Positions 26,575 to 36,051 are shown, counted from the stretch's first letter. The stretch: DNA of 64,000 nucleotides from Celeribacter ethanolicus (GCF_001550095.1 NZ_LRUC01000046.1:97128-161127); one strand, 5' to 3'. Notes: generated by a model from the letters alone, not told the origin. Translations and numbers: made by a program.

Positions 26575-27960
26575 TCAGGCGTTCAGCCCCTCCGCATTGA
26601 TCCGCTCCAGCGCTTCATCAAGAGACTTGCGCGCGCGGTCGATGAGAATGTCGACCTCTGCCTTGGTGATGGTCAGCGGCGGCGAGATGATCATCCGGTC
26701 GCCGACATGGCGCATCACCAGATTGTTCGCGAAACACCGCTCGCGGCAAATATAGCCGACCGTGCCGCCGGGGGCCTTGAACTTCGCCCGCGTGGCCTTG
26801 TTCGGGGTGAGGGCGATGGAGCCCATGAGGCCGACGATCTTGGCCTCGCCGACCAGCGGGTGATCGACCAGCGCTTCCCATTTTTCCTTGAGATAGGGCG
26901 CGATCTCCTTGCCCGCACGCTCGACGATGCCTTCCTCTTCCAGAAGGCGGATGTTTTCGAGCGCCACGGCACAGGCCACCGGATGGCCGGAATAGGTGTA
27001 GCCATGGGCAAACTCGTCGCCCTCGTCGATCACATTGGCGATCTTGTCGGACACGATGGAGGCGCCCAAGGGGATATAGCCGGAAGTAATGCCCTTGGCG
27101 CAGGTCATGATGTCGGGCGTGATGCCCATGGTCTGGCTGCCAAACCAGTTGCCGGTGCGGCCAAAGCCGGTGATGACCTCATCGACGATCAGCAGGATGT
27201 CGTATTTTTTCACGATGCGCTGGATTTCCGGCCAATAGGTGGCGGGCGGCACGATCACGCCACCGGCACCTTGCACGGGTTCCGCGATGAAGGCGGCGAC
27301 AGTTTCGGGTCCGAGTTCGAGAATTTTCGCCTCAAGCTCCTGCGCGCGTTGCAAACCGAAGTCTTCGGGCGTCATGTCGCCGCCTTCGGACCACCAGTCG
27401 GGTTGGTCGATGTGGTGAATGCCGGGAATCGGCAGACCGCCCTGAGCGTGAATGCCTTTCATCCCGCCGAGAGAACCACCGCCCATGGTCGAGCCGTGAT
27501 AGCCGTTCCAGCGCGAGATCACGTTGAAGCGCTCGGGTTGGCCCTTGAGCTCCCAATAATGCCGCACCATACGCAGGTTGGTGTCGTTGGAATCCGATCC
27601 GGAACCGTTGAAGAACACATGGTTCAGATCGCCCGGTGCAATCTCGGCGAGTTTCTTCGCCAGCATGATCGCGGGGACGTGCGAGGTTTGGAAAAAGGTA
27701 TTGTAGAAGGGCAGTTGCTTCATCTGGCGCGCCGCCACATCGGCCAGTTCCTCGCGCCCGTAGCCGACATTGACACACCACAGGCCCGCCATGGCGTCGA
27801 GAATTTCTTCGCCCTCGCTGTCGGTCAGCCAGACACCCTTGGCCTTGGCGATGATGCGCGCACCTTTCTCAGCCAGTTCAGCCCCGAAGGTGAACGGGTG
27901 CATATGGTGAGCGGCATCGAGCGCTTGCAGCTCGGCGGTGGGCAGGTGGTTGTCTTGCAT
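26575..27960 (-). CDS. Class III (omega) aminotransferase, probable putrescine/diamine aminotransferase
   Basis: A 461-residue PLP enzyme. Recognised by GLWCVNVGYGREELA near the N-terminus, EPVQGAGGVIVPP, DEVITGFGRTG (PLP-binding aspartate) and the Schiff-base lysine in CAKGITSGYIPLGAS. This sequence type resembles SpuC-like putrescine-pyruvate aminotransferases. First gene of the minus-strand unit with oxidase and aldehyde dehydrogenase (gaps 7 and 24 nt), so amine to aldehyde to acid is a coherent pathway. Confidence 0.87.
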   Translation of the reverse strand: MQDNHLPTAELQALDAAHHMHPFTFGAELAEKGARIIAKAKGVWLTDSEGEEILDAMAGLWCVNVGYGREELADVAARQMKQLPFYNTFFQTSHVPAIMLAKKLAEIAPGDLNHVFFNGSGSDSNDTNLRMVRHYWELKGQPERFNVISRWNGYHGSTMGGGSLGGMKGIHAQGGLPIPGIHHIDQPDWWSEGGDMTPEDFGLQRAQELEAKILELGPETVAAFIAEPVQGAGGVIVPPATYWPEIQRIVKKYDILLIVDEVITGFGRTGNWFGSQTMGITPDIMTCAKGITSGYIPLGASIVSDKIANVIDEGDEFAHGYTYSGHPVACAVALENIRLLEEEGIVERAGKEIAPYLKEKWEALVDHPLVGEAKIVGLMGSIALTPNKATRAKFKAPGGTVGYICRERCFANNLVMRHVGDRMIISPPLTITKAEVDILIDRARKSLDEALERINAEGLNA

Positions 27961-28439
27961 GGTCTTTATCCTTTATCGCCGGACCGTTCGAGGGCATCGC
28001 ACCCGAGAGGGGAGCAATACCGGGTGGCCATGACGGGTCGGGGATCGTTTTGATCCGTCTTTGGAAAAATATGATCAAATTATGAGGCGGTCAAGCATGA
28101 GCCGTTGTGCAGACACACTTATGGGGCTGTGTGCACAACTTCACGCCGAAGGATTGAGCAACGGTTCTGCGATAGCGTCTTCAACATTTGCCAGAGCCGG
28201 GGATCGCAGCCTGTAACGCCATGATCGCGCAGGGTTTGTGTATACGTCGGACCAGGGGCACTGGCTTCGATCATGCGTTCTGCGGAGATCGTCCATACTG
28301 TGCGACGTCCTAACGTAGACGTGGCGGAACCGCGTTTTCGGGGAAGTTGGACCAATCTGGGATTGTCTGATAATTGGTATTATGTATAATATATACAAAT
28401 ACCAAGATGAGATATTGCGCGTAATCCCTTAATATTCCA
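27961..28439. other. Intergenic region with candidate operator and an unclear short ORF
   Basis: Contains an inverted repeat TTTGATC (28049-28055) / GATCAAA (28073-28079) 90-120 nt before the aminotransferase gene, a plausible operator, followed by an AT-rich stretch. A 78-codon minus-strand frame at 28119-28355 has protein-like composition in its second half (EASAPGPTYTQTLRDHG) but no ribosome site that I can see and no family I recognise; it may be a remnant. The last 90 bp (28350-28439) is AT-rich with TATAATATATA. Confidence 0.4.
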
Positions 28440-29009
28440 TCAGAAACTCGGTGGCGTCGCGGCGCTTACCACTTCACAGGGTTCCGGTCCGATCTGGCGG
28501 AAACGGTGCGGTGTGCGGCTTTCGAAGTAATATGCATCGCCCGGTCCGAGGATCTTGCGCTGATCGCCCACGGTCACCTCGACACGGCCGGAAATCACGA
28601 TTCCGGCTTCTTCGCCCTCATGACCGTACATCACACGACCGGTGTCCGCGCCGATCTCGTAGCGTTCGCGCAGCATCATCATCGCCCGACCAAAGAGCGA
28701 TTGCCCGACCTGTTTGAGCGAGACCTTGCCTTTGCCGATCTCGGTCAGCTCCTCGGCGGCGTAGAAGATCTGCTGTTCGGCCACGGGTTCGATGGCGAAG
28801 AATTCCGACAGTCCGATGGGTACCCCCGCGAGGATCTTGTGCAGCGCGCCGACCGACGGGTTCATCTTGCCACTCTCGATGAGCGAAATGGTCGAGTTCG
28901 GCACACCGACCTTCTTGGCCAGAGTGCGTTGAGACAGGCCCGCGCGTTCGCGCACGACACGCAGCCGGTGGCCGAGGGCTAGATCGTCGGAGGTGTTGTG
29001 GGTGTTCAT
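28440..29009 (-). CDS. XRE-family regulator with cupin domain (PuuR-like)
   Basis: A 189-residue repressor: HTH_3 domain (LGHRLRVVRERAGLSQRTLAKKVGVPNSTIS split over residues 13-43) joined to a C-terminal cupin (YGHEGEEAGIVISGRVEVTVG, GDAYYFESRTPHRF). This architecture is that of PuuR, which represses putrescine genes. Its location between the oxidase/aminotransferase unit and divergent gabT-gabD supports that role here. Confidence 0.87.
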   Translation of the reverse strand: MNTHNTSDDLALGHRLRVVRERAGLSQRTLAKKVGVPNSTISLIESGKMNPSVGALHKILAGVPIGLSEFFAIEPVAEQQIFYAAEELTEIGKGKVSLKQVGQSLFGRAMMMLRERYEIGADTGRVMYGHEGEEAGIVISGRVEVTVGDQRKILGPGDAYYFESRTPHRFRQIGPEPCEVVSAATPPSF

Positions 29010-29038
29010 TATCGACCAAACAGTTGTGAGCTATCACC

Positions 29039-29055
29039 GTAATACAATGTGTTAC
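29039..29055. promoter_or_regulatory. Candidate operator between the PuuR-like gene and gabT
   Basis: GTAATACAATGTGTTAC is an imperfect palindrome (GTAA-ACA / TGT-TTAC) in the 145-bp AT-rich divergent region, preceded by GTGAGCTATCAC (29025-29036), itself an inverted repeat with 4-bp arms. Either could bind the adjacent XRE-cupin regulator. No experimental basis. Confidence 0.35.
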
Positions 29056-29154
29056 AAAAATAAAGAAACAGACTTTTTGAAAATAATAAAACCCCTAATC
29101 TCAGGAGCAAGGCACAGAACATCGCGCCAAATCGGCGCCCTGAAAGGACAGATC

Positions 29155-30441
29155 ATGTTGAAATCGACTGCAAATACCGAAATCGAATCCCGTCGCAAGG
29201 CGGCTCTGGCCCGCGGCGTGGGCGTACTCACCGACCATTATGCGGTGAAAGCGGAAAACTCGGAAATCTGGGACGAAGATGGCAATCGCCTGATCGACTT
29301 CGCCTCCGGCATCGCCGTGCTGAACACCGGCCACCGCCACCCGAAGGTCATCGCAGCGGTCGAGAAGCAGCTCGCCTCCTTCACCCATACCTGCCACCAA
29401 GTGGTGCCCTATGAACCCTATGTTCGTCTCGCCGAGCGCCTGAACGCGCTGGCTCCTGGGGACTTTGATAAGAAATCCCTCTTTGTCACGACTGGCGCAG
29501 AAGCACTTGAAAACGCAGTGAAAATCGCGCGTTCGGCCACGGGTCGATCGGCGGTGATCACCTTCAACGGCGGCTTCCATGGCAGGACTTTCATGACCAT
29601 GTCGATGACCGGCAAGGTGGTGCCGTACAAAGTCGGTTTCGGCCCAATGGCCGCCGACGTGTTCCACGCGCCCTACCCCAACGCGCTGCATGGCATCTCC
29701 GTTGACGACAGCCTGAATGCCATCGAGCACCTGTTCAAGGCGGATGTCGATCCGGCCCGAGTCGCGGCCATCGTGTTCGAACCCGTGCAAGGCGAAGGCG
29801 GCTTCAACCCGGCCCCGAAAGAATTCGTCGAACGTATTCGCAAGCTCTGTGACGATAAGGGCATCGTGATGGTCGCCGACGAGGTGCAAACCGGCTTTGC
29901 CCGCACCGGCACCGTGTTCGCGATGGAGGCTTACGGCATCGCGCCGGATCTCACCACCATGGCGAAAAGCCTTGGCGGCGGCTTCCCGATCTCTGCCGTG
30001 GTCGGCAAGGCCGAGATCATGGATGCGGCCGGTCCGGGCGGTCTGGGTGGCACCTATGGCGGCAACCCGCTGGCGATTGCGGCGGCGAACGCCGTGCTCG
30101 ACGTCATCGAGGAAGAAAAACTCTGCGACCGCGCCAATATGCTTGGCGACACGCTCAAGGCCCGTCTCGAAGCGCTGAAATCCGATGTGCCGGAGATCGT
30201 CGAAGTGCGTGGGCCCGGTTTCATGGTCGCGGCCGAATTCTGCCACGCCGACGGCACCCCTGCCCCGGAACTGGCGAATGCGATCCGGGTCGAGGCGCTC
30301 AACCGTGGCCTGCTTCTGCTGACCTGCGGTGTCTATGGCAACGTGATCCGCTTCCTCGCGCCGATCACCATTCAGGACGATGTGTTTGCAGAAGCGCTCG
30401 ATATCCTCGAAAACGCTGCCAAAGCGGCAAAAGGACTCTGA
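29155..30441 (+). CDS. gabT: 4-aminobutyrate aminotransferase GabT
   Basis: A 428-residue class III aminotransferase. The ATG at 29155 is preferred over longer upstream frames because of the AAAGGA ribosome site and the usual N-terminal SRRKAALARGVG. Motifs: SGIAVLNTGHRHP, TTGAEALENAVKIAR, EPVQGEGGFNPAP, DEVQTGFARTG and the PLP lysine in MAKSLGGGFPISA. Converts GABA and 2-oxoglutarate to succinate semialdehyde and glutamate. One nucleotide separates it from gabD. Confidence 0.93.
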   Translation: MLKSTANTEIESRRKAALARGVGVLTDHYAVKAENSEIWDEDGNRLIDFASGIAVLNTGHRHPKVIAAVEKQLASFTHTCHQVVPYEPYVRLAERLNALAPGDFDKKSLFVTTGAEALENAVKIARSATGRSAVITFNGGFHGRTFMTMSMTGKVVPYKVGFGPMAADVFHAPYPNALHGISVDDSLNAIEHLFKADVDPARVAAIVFEPVQGEGGFNPAPKEFVERIRKLCDDKGIVMVADEVQTGFARTGTVFAMEAYGIAPDLTTMAKSLGGGFPISAVVGKAEIMDAAGPGGLGGTYGGNPLAIAAANAVLDVIEEEKLCDRANMLGDTLKARLEALKSDVPEIVEVRGPGFMVAAEFCHADGTPAPELANAIRVEALNRGLLLLTCGVYGNVIRFLAPITIQDDVFAEALDILENAAKAAKGL

Positions 30442-30442
30442 G

Positions 30443-31897
30443 ATGCGTGAGCTGAACGACAAAACCCTGCTGGAAACCCGCGCCTATGTGAATGGCGTCT
30501 GGGTCGAAGGCAAAAAAACCTTCCCGGTGGAGAACCCCTCCACCGGAGAGGTGATCGCCCATGTCACCGACCTGTCGGCGGAAGATGTGGCCATGGCGAT
30601 TGATGCCGCCCATGCCGCGAAAAAGGCCTGGGCCGCGACCGGCGTCAAGGAACGCTCCGCGATCCTGCGCAGGCTGTTCGATCTCATGGTCGCGAATGCC
30701 GACGATCTGGCGACGATCCTCACCGCCGAGATGGGCAAGCCCTGGGCCGAAGCCCGTGGCGAAATTCTCTACGGTGCGTCCTATGTCGAATGGTTCGCGG
30801 AAGAGGCCAAGCGGATCTATGGCGACATGATCCCGGGGCCGACAAACGACAAACGTATGGTGATCGTCAAGCAACCGGTGGGCGTGGTCGGCTCCATTAC
30901 GCCGTGGAACTTCCCGAACGCCATGCTGGCGCGCAAGATGGCCCCTGCCCTTGCTGCCGGCTGCACCATGGTGGCACGACCGTCCGAGTTCACGCCGCTC
31001 TCCGCACTGTCTCTTGCCGTTCTGGCAGAGCGCGCGGGCGTGCCCGCCGGCGTGTTCAACGTGCTGACAGGGCTCGACGCCGCAGGCATGGGCCAGGAGA
31101 TGTGCGCCAACGAGAAAGTGGCGAAAATCACCTTCACCGGCTCGACCCGCGTGGGGAAAATTCTGCTCGCACAGGGGGCTGGGACGGTCAAGAAAATGTC
31201 CATGGAACTGGGCGGCAATGCGCCTTTCGTGGTGTTCGACGATGCCGATGTCGATGCGGCGGTCGCGGGCTGCATGCTTGCGAAATTCCGCAACAACGGC
31301 CAGACCTGCGTCTGTGCCAACCGCATCTATGTTCAGTCCGGAATCTATGATGAATTCGCCGCGAAACTGGCGAAAGCGCTCGATGGCCTGACCCTTGGCG
31401 ACGGGTTCGCCGAAGGCGTCAACACCGGCCCGCTGATCAATGCGGCGGCGGTCGCGAAGGTCGAAAGCCATATTGCGGATGCGGTCGAGAAAGGCGCGGA
31501 AGTGGTCACCGGCGGCAATCGTTCGAACCTCGGCCAGACCTTCTTCGAACCGACGCTTCTCAAAGGCGTGACGCAGGAGATGAAGGTCGCCCGCGAGGAA
31601 ACCTTCGGCCCGCTGGCGCCGCTGGTGAAATTCGAGACCGAGGAGGAGGCGCTCGCCTTCGCCAACGCGACCGAATTCGGGCTGGCCTCCTATTTCTACA
31701 CCTCTGACCTGAACCGCGCCTGGCGTGTGGGCGAGGCGCTGGAAAGCGGCATGGTCGGCATCAACACCGGTGCGATTTCCACGGAAATGGCCCCGTTCGG
31801 CGGCGTCAAACAGTCCGGCATGGGCCGCGAAGGCTCAAAATACGGCATGGACGATTATCTCGAGATCAAGAACCTCTGCTTCGGCGGGTTGACCTGA
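30443..31897 (+). CDS. gabD: Succinate-semialdehyde dehydrogenase GabD
   Basis: A 484-residue aldehyde dehydrogenase. Start at 30443 rather than an upstream ATG inside gabT. GabD-type blocks: PWNFPNAMLARKMAPALAAG, FTGSTRVGKILL, glutamate in MELGGNAPFVVFDDAD, catalytic cysteine in NNGQTCVCANR. The C-V-C pair next to the catalytic cysteine is characteristic of GabD enzymes. Completes GABA to succinate. Confidence 0.93.
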   Translation: MRELNDKTLLETRAYVNGVWVEGKKTFPVENPSTGEVIAHVTDLSAEDVAMAIDAAHAAKKAWAATGVKERSAILRRLFDLMVANADDLATILTAEMGKPWAEARGEILYGASYVEWFAEEAKRIYGDMIPGPTNDKRMVIVKQPVGVVGSITPWNFPNAMLARKMAPALAAGCTMVARPSEFTPLSALSLAVLAERAGVPAGVFNVLTGLDAAGMGQEMCANEKVAKITFTGSTRVGKILLAQGAGTVKKMSMELGGNAPFVVFDDADVDAAVAGCMLAKFRNNGQTCVCANRIYVQSGIYDEFAAKLAKALDGLTLGDGFAEGVNTGPLINAAAVAKVESHIADAVEKGAEVVTGGNRSNLGQTFFEPTLLKGVTQEMKVAREETFGPLAPLVKFETEEEALAFANATEFGLASYFYTSDLNRAWRVGEALESGMVGINTGAISTEMAPFGGVKQSGMGREGSKYGMDDYLEIKNLCFGGLT

Positions 31898-31912
31898 TAT
31901 ATCATCGAAGAC

Positions 31913-31946
31913 GGGCGGCCACGGGGAAATGTGTGGCCGCCCTTTT
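31913..31946 (+). terminator. Rho-independent terminator of gabT-gabD
   Basis: GGGCGGCCAC (31913-31922) pairs perfectly with GTGGCCGCCC (31933-31942) and is followed by TTTT. It separates gabD from the glutamate dehydrogenase gene. Confidence 0.93.
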
Positions 31947-31978
31947 CACATCACTCAAGGATCTTACGGAGCGTTTTC

Positions 31979-33385
31979 ATGGCCACCAGTCACGGGTTTC
32001 TCGCCGATGTCACCAATATGTTCAACGATGCGGCCAAATTGCTGTCGCTCGAAGAGGGGCTCGCGGAGAAAATCTCGGTCTGCAACACCACGTTGACGAC
32101 CCGCTTCGGGGTGCGGCTGCGTGGCAAGATGCATACGTTCGAGGGCTGGCGCGCCGTTCATTCCAATCACCCCAGCCCGGCCAAGGGGGGCATTCGCTAT
32201 GCCCCCTATGCCAATCACGAAGAGGTCGAGGCACTCGCCGCCCTCATGTCCTACAAATGCGCGCTGATGGATTTGCCGTTCGGCGGTTCCAAGGGCGCGC
32301 TGAAGATCGACCCGAGCGCATGGGCCCCGCATGAGCTCGAGCGCATCACCCGGCGGTTCGCACAGGAATTGGCGCGGCACGATTTCCTCAGCCCTTCGCA
32401 GAACGTCCCGGCCCCGGATGTCGGCACCAATGAGAAGACGATGATCTGGATCGCCGACGAATACCGCCGGATGAAGTCCAATGACATCAATGCCAATGCC
32501 TGTGTCACCGGGAAACCAATTGCCATGGGCGGCATCGAGGGCCGGGTCGAAGCCACCGGGCGGGGCGTGCAATACGCCACGCAGGTGTTCTTCCAGACCC
32601 CGGAAGACATCGCGAAAACCGGCCTGCCGGCGGACCTCAAAGGCCGCACGGTGATCATTCAGGGGCTTGGAAATGTCGGTTATCACGCGGCAAAATTCCT
32701 TAGCCAGGAGGATGGCTGCAAGATCGTGGCGGTGGTCGAGCGCGACGGCTCGCTGCGCAATCCGGCTGGCCTCGACATCGAGGCGCTCAAGGCCCATATG
32801 CTGGAAACCGGCGGCATAAGCGGGTTCTCGGGCGGCGAATACGACAGTGGCTCCGCGCTCAGCGATGCCTGCGACATTCTCATTCCGGCGGCGCTTGAAA
32901 GCGCGATCCACGACGGGAACGCCCATGAAATCAAGGCAAAGCTGATTGTCGAGGCCGCCAACGGCCCGATCACCTATGCCGCCAACGAAATCCTGCGCGA
33001 GCGCGGCGTGGTGATCATCCCCGACCTTTACGCCAATGCCGGCGGCGTGACCGTGAGCTATTTCGAATGGGTCAAGAACCTGACCCATATTCCCTTCGGG
33101 TTGATGGAACGCCGGCGCGACGAACAGGGCAACCGCATGCTGGCACGCCAAATCGAGAGCATGACCGGGCATCAGTTTCCCGAAGGCGCGGAGAGCTTCC
33201 TCGACGGGGCACGGGAAATTGATCTGGTGCGCTCGGGTCTCGACGACAAGATGCGCTCCGCCTATGGCGAGATGTCCCGGCTCTGGAACAGCTCCGACGA
33301 CATTCCCGATCTGCGCACCGCCGCCTATATCATCGCCGTGCGCCGTCTGGCCGAGATTTATCAGGCGCTGGGGATCGGTGGCTGA
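31979..33385 (+). CDS. Glutamate dehydrogenase (Glu/Leu/Phe/Val family)
   Basis: A 468-residue dehydrogenase. Start at 31979 has GGAG 8-9 nt upstream. Catalytic lysine region MDLPFGGSKGAL, substrate pocket HPSPAKGGIRYAP, and the Rossmann motif IQGLGNVGYHAAKFL are intact, as is ANGPITYAANEIL. Most likely a catabolic NAD enzyme, given the arginine/ornithine/GABA genes around it, but cofactor preference is not certain from sequence. Confidence 0.9.
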   Translation: MATSHGFLADVTNMFNDAAKLLSLEEGLAEKISVCNTTLTTRFGVRLRGKMHTFEGWRAVHSNHPSPAKGGIRYAPYANHEEVEALAALMSYKCALMDLPFGGSKGALKIDPSAWAPHELERITRRFAQELARHDFLSPSQNVPAPDVGTNEKTMIWIADEYRRMKSNDINANACVTGKPIAMGGIEGRVEATGRGVQYATQVFFQTPEDIAKTGLPADLKGRTVIIQGLGNVGYHAAKFLSQEDGCKIVAVVERDGSLRNPAGLDIEALKAHMLETGGISGFSGGEYDSGSALSDACDILIPAALESAIHDGNAHEIKAKLIVEAANGPITYAANEILRERGVVIIPDLYANAGGVTVSYFEWVKNLTHIPFGLMERRRDEQGNRMLARQIESMTGHQFPEGAESFLDGAREIDLVRSGLDDKMRSAYGEMSRLWNSSDDIPDLRTAAYIIAVRRLAEIYQALGIGG

Positions 33386-33400
33386 GGAGAATACAGAGGG

Positions 33401-34471
33401 TCAACGCGCCGCTCTCTCGAACATGCCAAACAGATCGCGCGGGTCGTCCGGATCGGCAAGCATATCGAGATTTTCCGCAAAATTAGTGCCTTGTATGAGA
33501 TTTCTCACGTAGCGCAGCGCCGAGAAATCTTCTATGGCAAAGCCCACGCTGTCGAACAGCGTGAGCTGCGCCGCGTCGCGCCGCCCTTCGGTCTCTCCCC
33601 GCATGACCTGCCAAAGCTCGGTCACCGGGTGATCTTCCGGAAGCTGTTGAATCTCGCCCTCGATCCGGGTCTGCTCCGGGTATTCCACGAAAATCCCGGC
33701 ACGCCGGAGAATATCCGGATGCAGCTCCGTTTTGCCCGGACAATCGCCGCCGATGGCGTTGATGTGCAGCCCACGTCCGACCATGTTGTCTGTCAGGATC
33801 GTAGCATATTGCTTGTCGGCGGTGCATGTGGTGATCACCTCTACGCTGATCACCGCGTCCTGTGCACTGGAACATGTCGTGATCTCAAAGCCTTGCGCTT
33901 CGAGGTTGCGTTTCGCCTTGGCGGTCGCCGTCGGGTCGATGTCATAGAGGCGTAGCCGGTTGATGCCGCAGAGCGCGCGGAAGGCCATGGCCTGAAATTC
34001 GCATTGCGCACCATTGCCGATCATCGCCATGATCTCTGCTCCCGTAGGCGCGAGGTATTTGGCGACAAGCGCCGAAGTCGCCGCCGTGCGCAGCGCCGTC
34101 AAAACTGTCATTTCCGTGAGTAACACCGGGTAACCCGTAGAAACTTCGGACAAAACTCCGAAGGCCGTGACCGTCTGATGGCCGGTCCTCGTGTTCTTCG
34201 GGTGACCGTTGACATATTTGAACCCGTAGAGCGTGTCATCGGCTGTCGGCATCAGCTCGATCACGCCACCGGGGACATGGGACGCCACGCGCGGGGTTTT
34301 GTCGAATTCGGGCCAGCGTTTGAAATCCGCTTCGATATGCCCCGCCAAGTCTCTGAGAAATCTTTCAATTCCAACATGATGCACGAGACGCATCATGTTG
34401 GCGACAGAGACGAAAGGCACATAGGCGAGCTCCGAAGGGGCCAGGTTCGAGGAGGCAGGCAGATTCATCAT
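33401..34471 (-). CDS. Ornithine cyclodeaminase
   Basis: A 356-residue member of the OCD/mu-crystallin family. NAD-binding signature MIGNGAQCEFQAMAF, TALRTAATSALVAKYLA and the downstream INAIGGDCPGKTELHPDIL block (with catalytic aspartate) match true ornithine cyclodeaminases, which convert ornithine to proline and ammonia. The ATG overlaps the arginase stop by 4 nt, making the arginine to ornithine to proline route coupled. Confidence 0.92.
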   Translation of the reverse strand: MMNLPASSNLAPSELAYVPFVSVANMMRLVHHVGIERFLRDLAGHIEADFKRWPEFDKTPRVASHVPGGVIELMPTADDTLYGFKYVNGHPKNTRTGHQTVTAFGVLSEVSTGYPVLLTEMTVLTALRTAATSALVAKYLAPTGAEIMAMIGNGAQCEFQAMAFRALCGINRLRLYDIDPTATAKAKRNLEAQGFEITTCSSAQDAVISVEVITTCTADKQYATILTDNMVGRGLHINAIGGDCPGKTELHPDILRRAGIFVEYPEQTRIEGEIQQLPEDHPVTELWQVMRGETEGRRDAAQLTLFDSVGFAIEDFSALRYVRNLIQGTNFAENLDMLADPDDPRDLFGMFERAAR

Positions 34472-35397
34472 CCGAAACTCCGGGTCATGCGGTCGAGAAC
34501 GCGGCGACCGAACAGGCTCGCCGTCAGATCGCAGAGTAGTTTCGCCGTACGCCCTCGCTCGTCGAGAAACGGGTTCAACTCCACCAGATCAAGCGAGCCG
34601 ACCAGCCCGCTGTCACCCAGGGTTTCCATGATCAGATGCGCCTCGCGGAAGGTCGCCCCACCCGGCACCGTTGTGCCCACGGCCGGCGCGATGCCGGGGT
34701 CGAGAAAATCGACATCGAAGCTGACATGCAACCGCCCGTTTGCGCCGCGCACCCGGTCGAGAAACGCCCGAAGCGGCACCAGAACCCCGGTCTCGTCAAT
34801 CGCTCGCATGTCCTGAACATCCATTTCAAGACGTTGAATGCGTTTATGTTCCGCCGAGTCGACGGAGCGAATGCCGATGAAGCACATATGCTCAGGGGCG
34901 ACGGAATCGGTGAGGGCCGGATAGGCCTCAAAGCCCTCTTGCCCGGTAAAATAGGCCACCGGCGTGCCGTGCAGATTGCCGCTCTCGGTCGTGTCGAGCG
35001 TGTGCAGATCCGGGTGCGCATCGAGCCAGAGCACGAAGAGCGGTCGGCCCTCCTCGGCGGCGTGGCGGGCGATGCCGGGCACCGTGCCCGCCGACATGGA
35101 ATGATCGCCCCCCATGAAGATCGGCAGACGGCTGTCGCGTGCGGCCTCATAGGCGGCGGGCTCCAAAGCCGCGATCCAGGCGCGGGTTTCGGCGAGGTTG
35201 TGCACCGCAGGGTTGGCATGCGGCATGTTCTCCTGCGGCGCGATCTCGATATCGCCACGATCCTCGACCGACCAGCCGAGCGCCTGGAGTGTCTCCGGCA
35301 ACCCGGCGGTGCGCAGGCTTGCCGGCCCCATGAGACAGCCGCGTTGCGATGCGCCGGTCTCGACCGGAACGCCAAGGAGAACGGTGGATTTCATCAT
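34468..35397 (-). CDS. Arginase
   Basis: A 309-residue ureohydrolase. Manganese-ligand motifs are complete: GGDHSMSAG, DAHPDLHT and SFDVDFLDP. N-terminal VPVETGASQRGCLMGP is typical of arginase rather than agmatinase. Produces ornithine and urea; no urease genes are in view. First gene of the arginase-OCD unit, divergent from an Lrp regulator. Confidence 0.93.
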   Translation of the reverse strand: MMKSTVLLGVPVETGASQRGCLMGPASLRTAGLPETLQALGWSVEDRGDIEIAPQENMPHANPAVHNLAETRAWIAALEPAAYEAARDSRLPIFMGGDHSMSAGTVPGIARHAAEEGRPLFVLWLDAHPDLHTLDTTESGNLHGTPVAYFTGQEGFEAYPALTDSVAPEHMCFIGIRSVDSAEHKRIQRLEMDVQDMRAIDETGVLVPLRAFLDRVRGANGRLHVSFDVDFLDPGIAPAVGTTVPGGATFREAHLIMETLGDSGLVGSLDLVELNPFLDERGRTAKLLCDLTASLFGRRVLDRMTRSFG

Positions 35398-35463
35398 CTG
35401 CGAAGACCTTTGTGAGGATGTGCGTTTTTCGCAGTATGCGCCGGTTCCATGAAAGTTGTGACT

Positions 35464-35507
35464 TATAATTTGATCGTTATGGCGTTAGTTTTATACAAAA
35501 TGACTAA
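35464..35507. promoter_or_regulatory. Divergent arginase/lrp control region with palindrome
   Basis: TATAAT at 35464-35469 could serve as a -10 for the Lrp gene. TTAGT (35485-35489) and ACTAA (35503-35507) form a 23-bp interrupted palindrome immediately before the Lrp ribosome site, in keeping with autoregulated Lrp/AsnC operators. Confidence 0.4.
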
Positions 35508-35520
35508 TTATGAGGTCAAA

Positions 35521-35955
35521 ATGAACATCCCCGCCCTGACAGACAGCGATCGTGCCATCCTGGGGGCGCTGCGGCGCAATGCAAGATTGTCGATCACCGA
35601 ACTGGCGCAGGACACCGGCCTGTCGCGCAGCACCGCGCGCACGCGGCTCGACGCGCTGGTGGCGAACGGGCATATCCGGCGCTTCACCATCGAGACCGAT
35701 GTGGATGTCGAGGGCGAGGTGCGGGCGATCACGCTTGTGGCGCTGCAAGGCAAGATGTCGCGCCAGGTGATCCGCACCCTGACCCGTATCCCGGGCGTCT
35801 CCACGGTCTTCGCGACCAATGGCGCCTGGGATCTGGTCGTCGACATCCGCACCGACAGCCTCGTGAATTTCGACCGGATCCTGCGCGAGATTCGTGAAAT
35901 TCCCGGCGTGGTGACCTCGGAAAGCTGTCTTCTTCTGGCCCATGTTGTGGGGTGA
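35521..35955 (+). CDS. Lrp/AsnC-family transcriptional regulator
   Basis: A 144-residue regulator: N-terminal HTH (SDRAILGALRRNARLSITELAQ then TGLSRSTARTRLDALVANG) and RAM ligand domain (IPGVSTVFATNGAWDLVVDI). The start at 35521 with GAGG upstream removes 24 unlikely residues. Divergent from arginase and OCD, so probably their arginine- or ornithine-responsive activator. Confidence 0.92.
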   Translation: MNIPALTDSDRAILGALRRNARLSITELAQDTGLSRSTARTRLDALVANGHIRRFTIETDVDVEGEVRAITLVALQGKMSRQVIRTLTRIPGVSTVFATNGAWDLVVDIRTDSLVNFDRILREIREIPGVVTSESCLLLAHVVG

Positions 35956-36051
35956 TGCACAGCAACCGTGCGTCAATGTACAGGATTTGGGCATCGGGTT
36001 GACCTCGCGGGATGTCTTGCGCGGCTTGTAATTTCTACCTAATTTCAATGC

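Noticed and set aside
32000..33000. Internal frameshift or fusion in glutamate dehydrogenase
   Set aside because: The reading frame and motif spacing are continuous and normal for the family.
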